This document shows, in pieces, positions 57,122 through 64,000 of a stretch of 64,000 bases of DNA (its first letter is position 1; each line of letters begins with the position of its first letter). The stretch lies in the NCBI GenBank assembly GCA_028282705.1, contig JANQHI010000006.1:1-64000 (forward strand), read 5' to 3'. This DNA comes from Prolixibacteraceae bacterium (GTDB taxonomy: Bacteria; Bacteroidota; Bacteroidia; Bacteroidales; Prolixibacteraceae). Below the pieces are notes generated by a model. It was not told the origin of the DNA. It made no database searches and saw nothing but the letters and a program-made list of their open reading frames with translations. Made by a program: the position numbers and the translations under genes.

Positions 57122-57898
57122 TTACCTCAACCTACCTTCACGTTTATAAATTTCAAAATATTCCCTAATTGTTGCCCTGACTTCATAGTCACTTGATGTG
57201 TAAGCCAATACTTGCTTGCTATTGAACCATATCATAAACTCATCTGCCTGTGATTCATTCATGCCAGTAAGCATCATCACTTTTTCCTTGTTGTAGTTTT
57301 GGGAATGCAATTCCCAGTTTTTCTCAAGAGCCACGGCTTGCCTTACAGCCCTTTTCCTTTTCTCTTTTTTGCTGAGGTAATACTGCCAATAGGAAACAGG
57401 GTTAAATAGGGCTGCCAATACAGGAGGTTTCTTATTAAATGCATCACCACGCAATTCTGTGGGTACATCTGTGGGCTTTCCATATTGGTCACCTCCAAGG
57501 TTTACTTTTTGTTTTTCTCCTGTTACAGTAACTTCATTAATGGGAAAAACAACAGGTTGCAATAAAATGGTTAAAACACTGTCCTCCCTATGGGTTGGAG
57601 GGATACCCACAGTTTCATCAACAAACCCAACTGCCGAGATTTTCAGGCTGTCAATGTTAAGCATATCTATGGTGAAGTAACCTTCTATATTGGTAGTTGT
57701 ACCACCATGGGTCCTGGGGTTTACCACATGGGCATAAGGAACAGGCAACTTGTCAGCTAAATTTATGATCCTGGCTTTTAGGCGTAAAGGCATGGGGTCA
57801 ATTTCAAAGCCACTATCATAAGCGTCCTCAAATTGGGCATATAAAGAGGTAGTTAAACTCCCCAAAAAAACCAGGAATATGATTTTTATTGCCTTCAT
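57122..57898 (-). CDS. CarboxypepD_reg-like domain protein
   Basis: Signal peptide; ARIINLADKLPVPYAHVVNPRTHGGTTTNIEGYFTIDM. Confidence 0.75.
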   Translation of the reverse strand: MKAIKIIFLVFLGSLTTSLYAQFEDAYDSGFEIDPMPLRLKARIINLADKLPVPYAHVVNPRTHGGTTTNIEGYFTIDMLNIDSLKISAVGFVDETVGIPPTHREDSVLTILLQPVVFPINEVTVTGEKQKVNLGGDQYGKPTDVPTELRGDAFNKKPPVLAALFNPVSYWQYYLSKKEKRKRAVRQAVALEKNWELHSQNYNKEKVMMLTGMNESQADEFMIWFNSKQVLAYTSSDYEVRATIREYFEIYKREGRLR

Positions 57899-58002
57899 GG
57901 TTAAAGTATCAGCTTTTCAAAAATAGTTTTTCAAAGTGTATGCCACAAATTGGTAACATTTTTTAACTGCATTTTAACCTTGGTTAAGGAAAGGGAAGGA
58001 TA

Positions 58003-58040
58003 GTTAGTCAGGGCTTTACTCCAAGTAAAACCCTTATTAA
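58003..58040. repeat. Dispersed imperfect palindrome, core ACTCCAAGT (copy 3)
   Basis: TTAGTCAGGGCTTTACT-CCA-AGTAAAACCCTTATTAA, 3' of valS. Confidence 0.5.
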
Positions 58041-58058
58041 CAGTGGATATGTGGGGTT

Positions 58059-60731
58059 TTACTTCAACCCTGCAATCCTCTCTTCTAGTACCTTTATTTT
58101 GGATTCAGTATCAGCTTTTTTAGCTTTTTCTTTATTGACAACAGCCTCTGGGGCATTGTTTACAAAATGCTCATTGCTTAATTTTTTATTAACTGAATTC
58201 AGGAACCCTTTGGCATATTTTAACTCTTCTTCCAGCTTTTTCAGTTCTTCTTCTGTGTCAATTAAATTGCTAAGTGGGATATAGAAATTGGTTGATTTTA
58301 CCCTAAAAGATGTAGTACCCTTAACTTCTTCTTTTACTTCTTCCATATTAGTGAGGTTTCCTAGTTTTGAAAGGATACTCTCAAATTCTTTATGATAGCC
58401 TTTATTCCCTATCTGAATGAAAAGTTCCAGTTCTTCTTTGTTGGGAATATTCTTTTCAAGCCTAATCTTTCTTATTCCTGAAATGGCTTCTTTAACATCT
58501 TCAAAAGCTGCAAGCAGTTTTTTATCGAATTTTTTTGCTTCAGGAATCCTTTCAACCATAATGCTCTCCCCTTCTTTCCTCTCTTTCATGTATTGCCAGA
58601 TTTCTTCAGTAATAAAGGGCATAAATGGGTGGAGCAGCCTTAACAACTGGTCAAACAACTCAATCAATTCTGCATAAGTATTGGCATCAATGGGTTGCTG
58701 GTATGCAGGCTTAACTATTTCAAGCAACCAACCTGAAAACTCATCCCTGACAGTGGTATAAATAGTCATCAAAGCATCAGATATCCTGAATTTTTCAAAA
58801 TGGTCATCCAGGGTAGCAGTTACCTCGTTTAGTTTATTCCTGAACCAATTAATAGCCAGTTTTGAATGAAGAGGTTGCTCAATGGTTTCATCAACTTCCC
58901 AGTTTTTAACCAGCCTGAAAGAGTTCCATATTTTTGTAGCAAACCCACTTCCTTGCTGTGGTAGGCTTTCATCAAATAAAAGGTCACCTCCAGCAGGGGA
59001 GCACAATAACATACCTACGCGAACACCATCAGCCCCATATTTTTTGATCAGGTCCAGTGGGTCAGGTGAATTACCCAATGATTTTGACATTTTTCTTCTT
59101 TGGGCATCCCTTACCATTCCCGTGAAATAGACATTTTTGAAGGGGAATGTATTTTTGTATTCATATCCTGCAATGATCATTCTGGCCACCCAGAAGAATA
59201 TAATATCTGGTGCAGTGATCAGGTCGCTGGTTGGGTAATAATAGTTTACCTCTTCATTATCAGGTTTTCTGATACCATCAAAAACAGAAATAGGCCATAA
59301 CCAGCTTGAGAACCAGGTGTCCAATACATCATCATCCCGTGTAAGGGAAAAGCCTCCCCCTTCCCCTCCTAAGGAGGGGTGTTTTTCAAGTGCCAGTTTT
59401 CTGGCATCCTCTTCACTTGCTGCAACTACATACCCATAATTTTTAGCTCCCTCTCCTTTTGTGAGGGTTGGAGAGGGGCTTATGTACCAAACAGGTATCT
59501 GGTGTCCCCACCATAATTGGCGGCTAATGCACCAATCCTTGATGTTGCCCATCCAATGTTTGTATATGTTTTTAAATTTTGGAGGATGGAATTGGATGGT
59601 ATCATTCATCACATTTTCAAGGGCAGGCTTTACCAGCTCTTCCATTTTCAGGAACCACTGGGCTGATAATTTAGGTTCAATTACTTCATCTGTCCTTTCA
59701 GAGAAACCTACCTTGTTGGTATAATCTTCAATTTTTGCCAGGGTTCCCTCTTTTTCAAGGTCAGCCACAATTTTTTCACGTACAGCAAACCTGTCTTCAC
59801 CAATATAAATTTGGGCTTTTTCACTGAGTGTACCATCATCATTGAAAATATCTACAGATTCCAAGTTATGCCTCATACCAATTTCATAGTCATTGATATC
59901 ATGGGCAGGCGTGATCTTAAGGCAGCCAGTCCCAAATTCCATATCCACATAGCTGTCTTCAATAATGGGAACAGAGCGTTTGATCAATGGGACTAGTACC
60001 CTTTTCCCCTTTAGGTTCTTAAACCTTTCATCTTCAGGGTTTATACACACTGCTGTATCTCCCAGGATGGTCTCAGGGCGAGTGGTTGCAATGGTTACAA
60101 ACTCATTTTCTTCCCCCTCAACCTGGTATTTCAGATAATATAATTTTGATTGTACTTCCCTATAAATTACCTCTTCATCAGAAAGGGCAGTTTTGGCTGA
60201 TGGATCCCAATTTACCATCCTGACTCCCCTGTATATCAACCCTTTTTTATATAGGTCAACAAATACTTTGATCACAGACTCACTCCTGGCTTCATCCATG
60301 GTGAAGGCTTTCCTGTCCCAGTCACAAGAGGCTCCCAGTTTTTTTAGTTGCTCCAGGATGATCCCTCCATGCAGGTGGGTCCATTCCCAGGCATGCTCCA
60401 AAAATTCTTCCCTTGAAAGGTCATATTTATCAACCCCTTTTTCTTTTAATTTATTTACCACTTTGGCTTCAGTGGCAATTGAGGCATGGTCAGTCCCGGG
60501 TACCCAGCAGGCATTTTTACCCTTCATGCGTGCCCTCCTGGCAAGTATATCCTGTATGGTATTATTGAGCATATGCCCCATGTGTAAAACCCCAGTTACA
60601 TTAGGTGGAGGTATCACAATGGTATAAGGTTCTTTTTCATTTGGAACTGAATGGAAAAACTTATTGTCCATCCAGTATTGATACCACTTTTCCTCAACTG
60701 ACCCAGAGGAATATTTGCTAGGAATTTCCAT
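58059..60731 (-). CDS. valS: Valine--tRNA ligase
   Basis: [21 protein letters not shown] (HIGH), [17 protein letters not shown] (KMSKS), [12 protein letters not shown]; start trimmed to MEIPSK. Confidence 0.97.
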   Translation of the reverse strand: MEIPSKYSSGSVEEKWYQYWMDNKFFHSVPNEKEPYTIVIPPPNVTGVLHMGHMLNNTIQDILARRARMKGKNACWVPGTDHASIATEAKVVNKLKEKGVDKYDLSREEFLEHAWEWTHLHGGIILEQLKKLGASCDWDRKAFTMDEARSESVIKVFVDLYKKGLIYRGVRMVNWDPSAKTALSDEEVIYREVQSKLYYLKYQVEGEENEFVTIATTRPETILGDTAVCINPEDERFKNLKGKRVLVPLIKRSVPIIEDSYVDMEFGTGCLKITPAHDINDYEIGMRHNLESVDIFNDDGTLSEKAQIYIGEDRFAVREKIVADLEKEGTLAKIEDYTNKVGFSERTDEVIEPKLSAQWFLKMEELVKPALENVMNDTIQFHPPKFKNIYKHWMGNIKDWCISRQLWWGHQIPVWYISPSPTLTKGEGAKNYGYVVAASEEDARKLALEKHPSLGGEGGGFSLTRDDDVLDTWFSSWLWPISVFDGIRKPDNEEVNYYYPTSDLITAPDIIFFWVARMIIAGYEYKNTFPFKNVYFTGMVRDAQRRKMSKSLGNSPDPLDLIKKYGADGVRVGMLLCSPAGGDLLFDESLPQQGSGFATKIWNSFRLVKNWEVDETIEQPLHSKLAINWFRNKLNEVTATLDDHFEKFRISDALMTIYTTVRDEFSGWLLEIVKPAYQQPIDANTYAELIELFDQLLRLLHPFMPFITEEIWQYMKERKEGESIMVERIPEAKKFDKKLLAAFEDVKEAISGIRKIRLEKNIPNKEELELFIQIGNKGYHKEFESILSKLGNLTNMEEVKEEVKGTTSFRVKSTNFYIPLSNLIDTEEELKKLEEELKYAKGFLNSVNKKLSNEHFVNNAPEAVVNKEKAKKADTESKIKVLEERIAGLK
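59348..59379 (-). repeat. Palindromic repeat inside valS, same family as 32148-32179
   Basis: AAAAGCCTCCCCCTTCCCCTCCTAAGGAGGGG on the + strand; reading frame kept open. Confidence 0.65.
59446..59481. repeat. Second palindromic repeat inside valS
   Basis: CCCTCTCC-N13-GGAGAGGG inverted repeat within AGCTCCCTCTCC..GGAGAGGGGCTT. Confidence 0.6.
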
Positions 60732-60758
60732 GTTTGAAACAATCAAAAATTAAAGCTG

Positions 60759-60789
60759 CAAATGTACAAGGAAAATAGGAAAAGACAAA
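60759..60789 (-). promoter_or_regulatory. Bacteroidota-type promoter for valS
   Basis: Minus strand TTTG-N19-TACATTTG directly upstream of valS. Confidence 0.5.
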
Positions 60790-61014
60790 GGCTAAAGCTC
60801 TACTCAAAATACTTAAAGTAAACATGGCTTCATGTTTTGCAAAATAATTCCTTTGGTAGGTAGAATTTGTGCTTATGTTTGTTTTTTAACCTCTTTTATT
60901 CTTCTCTTTTTGTTAGGATTTATCTACTTAAAGTTTGAGAAATATTGAATCTCCATGCCCAGATAGAATTCCAATACAGATCAATAAACAATTGATTAAC
61001 AAAGAATCTAAAAA

Positions 61015-62562
61015 TTATTGCTTAACCCAGATGTATTCTAGTGCTACTCCAACCCCTCCTAAAAAAATTTGGAGCTTCAATTCATCTGAAGGATTTTTGG
61101 GCACTTTGAAATTATATGTTTGCTGATCACTTCCAGTATAATTCCCTCTTGAATTGTTTCCTATAAAAATGGTATGTTTCCCACCTGAATTAGGTGGTGG
61201 GTCAAGAGTTAAGTCAATACCTTTGACTACTACCCCCACAGTCATGCCTATACCATGAGCACGAACAGCTCCAGATGCTTTGCCAGATATGTAAATTGAA
61301 AAGGGATCTTTAGCATAAAGAACATCTGGTATATCTCCATCAATAGTTACATTAAAATTCCAGTCATAAAATACATCTGTTGAATTTCCCCAAAATTGTT
61401 TTGACGTAATTGAAGAAAAGGAAATGGTTGTGGTATTATAGTAGAAATCGTTCCATTTTTGTGAAAATGCAATATTTTGTGGATTCTTTTTTGGCCAGCC
61501 CTCTTTCATAATCCACTTGTATTTAGAATTTTTTTGTGTACTGGTTGGTTCTTTTACATTACTTCTCTCAGCCAAACAATTCAGTAATCCATTTATTTCT
61601 TTTTGCAATAGTTTAATTTCTGTATTTAAATTAACTTTTGTTTTTTCATAATTCTGAAGATTTAGTTTTTCTTCTTTTATAAATTGTGACTCAATAGAAT
61701 TTTCCCTATTTGTATTACTTAATTTTGAATTAGCTTGTTCCTGTGCCAGCTGGATTTTAAGATTGAAAAGTTGTGAACGGTTGGATTCTATAGTTTCTAT
61801 ATCAAGATCAAGTTGATCTGCTTCCTTTTTTTGTTTTCCTAGAAACTTCAGTAAATCCTCAGATCTCCAAGACCACTGATTATGATAGTTTGGGTTAAGT
61901 ATGTTTGTTGGAATTGTCCAACCAGATTCCTGACTGATATTTTGCATTAATCTGTCAACCTGGTTTTTGTAATTTGCAATTTGCTCTTCCTTTTCCTGTA
62001 TTAAACGTCTAACCCTTGCATTTAGGGTAACATACATATCTTCAAGTTCTTTTTTCTCATCTTCAATAGTTTTCATATTAAAATAAGCAGAACTCATCTG
62101 TTTGTATTTATTTTCGGCATTCTGGATCATATTTTGCCTTGCTAAAAGCTCTGCTTTCTTGTCTTGAAGAGTTAATAAGGATTTTTCAATGCTGTTTATC
62201 TTATCTTGCAGTTCCTTTAATTTTTTATTCTCAGGTTTGTTTCCATATACTTGGTTCTCTAATCCTTTCCAGTCATCAATGGCTTCCTTTGTGTCTTCAA
62301 TTTGCTGATTTAATGTTTCAAGTTGTTCATTTTTATTATTAAGAGAATTTGTTTTGGAATTAATCATGTTTTGTAATTGAACATTTGACAAATGAGAGTA
62401 TTGCTCACAATTAATGCTGGAATTTAAATCTAAAGGATTATTTGTTTTTGAATTGCCAAGCTGTTCCAGTTGGTTGATCTCTTTTTGTAGCTTAAATATT
62501 TTGTTTTGAAGTGCCTCTTGGTTTAATCTTGAACTTGTTTTATACAACTCAACCTGATTCAT
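61015..62562 (-). CDS. Coiled-coil protein with C-terminal beta-rich domain; gene start possibly disrupted
   Basis: 515 aa with extended heptads, then a non-coiled C-terminus; the frame is open upstream of the annotated ATG and a secretion-signal-like segment lies in another frame. Confidence 0.65.
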   Translation of the reverse strand: MNQVELYKTSSRLNQEALQNKIFKLQKEINQLEQLGNSKTNNPLDLNSSINCEQYSHLSNVQLQNMINSKTNSLNNKNEQLETLNQQIEDTKEAIDDWKGLENQVYGNKPENKKLKELQDKINSIEKSLLTLQDKKAELLARQNMIQNAENKYKQMSSAYFNMKTIEDEKKELEDMYVTLNARVRRLIQEKEEQIANYKNQVDRLMQNISQESGWTIPTNILNPNYHNQWSWRSEDLLKFLGKQKKEADQLDLDIETIESNRSQLFNLKIQLAQEQANSKLSNTNRENSIESQFIKEEKLNLQNYEKTKVNLNTEIKLLQKEINGLLNCLAERSNVKEPTSTQKNSKYKWIMKEGWPKKNPQNIAFSQKWNDFYYNTTTISFSSITSKQFWGNSTDVFYDWNFNVTIDGDIPDVLYAKDPFSIYISGKASGAVRAHGIGMTVGVVVKGIDLTLDPPPNSGGKHTIFIGNNSRGNYTGSDQQTYNFKVPKNPSDELKLQIFLGGVGVALEYIWVKQ

Positions 62563-63035
62563 ACCCTGTTCAGTTGTTAACTCACCTAGCGCAATTTTCC
62601 CAAAAATCTGTTCTAATATTTTTTCTGGGATACAAGTTTAAATTTATTGTTTTCGCCTATTAAAAAATGTGTTTCAGAATTGTACTTCTGCAATAAATCT
62701 TTACACTCATTATATTCCTTTTTTAGGAGAATTAGTTTTTCTTCACCACTTGCAAATATATCTTGCCCTATAAACAGGATAATTGAAAAACAGAAGAATA
62801 CTTTAAAGAAATTACACCCTGGGAAATCATTTTATTTCGAGTTTTGGTTTTTATCAATATTACAGAAAAAAGGCAAGAAATAAAATTTTCGACCAAAGTA
62901 TTTGCCTGAGATAAAATCGCTTAGGTTTGTTTAATCAAAGGTATTATTTTACTGTAACAATAGATTTATTGAGCTAAGGGTGGTTATTAAATATAGTCAA
63001 ACAGAAGTAATTTACATTAACCAATTAACGCTAAA

Positions 63036-63069
63036 AAGTCAGGGTTTCATTTTAAATGAAACCCTGACT
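63036..63069. repeat. Long palindrome/terminator 3' of asd, possibly same family as the ACTCCAAGT palindromes
   Basis: AGTCAGGGTTTCATTT-T-AAATGAAAACCCTGACT; 16 paired positions with one bulged A. Confidence 0.6.
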
Positions 63070-63095
63070 AAAGTTGGCCTTTATGCTATATTTTT

Positions 63096-64000
63096 CTAAA
63101 CTTCTCCTTCTTTGATCAGGTATTCAGCAATTTGAACTGCATTCAGTGCTGCACCTTTTTTAATTTGGTCACCCACACACCAGAAAGTAATGCCATTAGG
63201 TTTTGCCAGGTCTTTCCTGATCCTACCCACATATACATCATCTTTGCCTGCAACAAACAGTGGCATTGGGTATTCATTTTTAGCTGGGTTGTCAATTACT
63301 GTAAGCCCCTCAGCATTTTCAAAAGCTTTTACTACATCAGCCACTTCCAGGGGTTCTTCAGTTTCAACCCAAATAGCTTCTGAGTGTGCTCTCATAACAG
63401 GGACCCTTACACAAGTTGTACTGACCAATGCATCTGTATGCATAATTTTTTGGGTCTCCCAGAACATTTTCATCTCTTCTTTTGTGTAGTTATTTTCCTG
63501 AAACTTATCAATGTGTGGGATCAGGTTCATAACCAACTGGTGTTGGAAAGCTTCTACTTCAGGTTTTTCTCCTTTGGCAGCTTGCTGTAGTTGCTCTTCC
63601 AGTTCATACAAACCACTGGCTCCAGCTCCACTGGCAGCCTGGTAAGTAGCCACATGGATTGATTTGATATGTGATAATTCCTCTATGGGTTTCAAAGCTA
63701 CCACCATTTGGATGGTTGAACAATTGGGGTTGGCAATAATATTTCTGGGCCTGTTTTTAGTATCCTCAGCATTTACTTCAGGAACTACTAAAGGGATATC
63801 ATCATCATACCTGAATGCACTGGAGTTATCAACCATGATTGCCCCATGTTTGGTAATGGTTTCAGCATATTCTTTTGAAATACTGGCACCTGCTGAAGTC
63901 AGGGCAATGTCAATATCTTTAAAATCATCATTGTGCTGCAATTCCTTCACTGTAAGCTTTTTCCCCTTGAATGTGTATTCCTTACCAGCACTCCTTGCTG
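63096..64000 (-). CDS. asd: Aspartate-semialdehyde dehydrogenase (partial, runs off window)
   Basis: [54 protein letters not shown]; frame stays open to the window end ([20 protein letters not shown]). Confidence 0.95.
   Translation of the reverse strand, partial: ARSAGKEYTFKGKKLTVKELQHNDDFKDIDIALTSAGASISKEYAETITKHGAIMVDNSSAFRYDDDIPLVVPEVNAEDTKNRPRNIIANPNCSTIQMVVALKPIEELSHIKSIHVATYQAASGAGASGLYELEEQLQQAAKGEKPEVEAFQHQLVMNLIPHIDKFQENNYTKEEMKMFWETQKIMHTDALVSTTCVRVPVMRAHSEAIWVETEEPLEVADVVKAFENAEGLTVIDNPAKNEYPMPLFVAGKDDVYVGRIRKDLAKPNGITFWCVGDQIKKGAALNAVQIAEYLIKEGEV

Noticed and set aside
58051-60627. Series of + strand ORFs opposite valS
   Set aside because: Antisense to a clearly coding valS frame; low-complexity Ser/Phe-rich translations typical of antisense frames
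62619-62624. Confident programmed -1 frameshift site at A6
   Set aside because: The zero-frame phasing gives G AAA AAA T rather than an ideal X XXY YYZ heptamer, and no start codon was found for the upstream frame; kept only as a possible disruption
1-64000. Possible CRISPR array or cas genes
   Set aside because: No regularly spaced repeats and no Cas-like ORF seen on either strand

Overview
AT-rich chromosomal window, probably from a Bacteroidota (Cytophagales-like) bacterium. Support for this comes from DUF4249/TonB-receptor pairs, CarboxypepD_reg-like proteins and promoters matching TTTG-N19-TAnnTTTG. Most of the window is housekeeping: ruvC, lipA, lipB, serS, rpmA/rplU, a BFN-domain nuclease, a NupC-type transporter, a histidine kinase/response regulator pair, hflX, tonB, dgt, glmM, a queuosine-precursor transporter, aspartate kinase, valS and partial asd. 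The main accessory region is a ~9 kb element (about 18335-27314) integrated in the 3' end of tRNA-Ala(GGC). It is bounded by a 16-bp att duplication and by near-identical 21-bp paired-repeat arms near each end (19/21 identical). It carries a tyrosine integrase, a RelE/HigB-like toxin with XRE antitoxin, an excisionase-like HTH protein, a replication-initiation-like protein, a DnaC-like ATPase, a TerS-like HTH protein, and an XRE repressor facing an operon of small ORFs across three shared 17-bp operator-like motifs. No capsid, portal, large terminase or conjugation genes are visible. This layout fits a phage satellite (PICI-like) and is my leading candidate for an undescribed system. Other notable observations are palindromic repeats inserted in frame in valS, a dispersed intergenic palindrome family with core ACTCCAAGT, an L27 with a histone-H1-like tail, a duplicated DUF4249/TonB-receptor locus around three tandem beta-barrel paralogs, an 11-C tract, and a frame-disrupted coiled-coil gene. 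All calls come from reading the sequence; no database searches were run.
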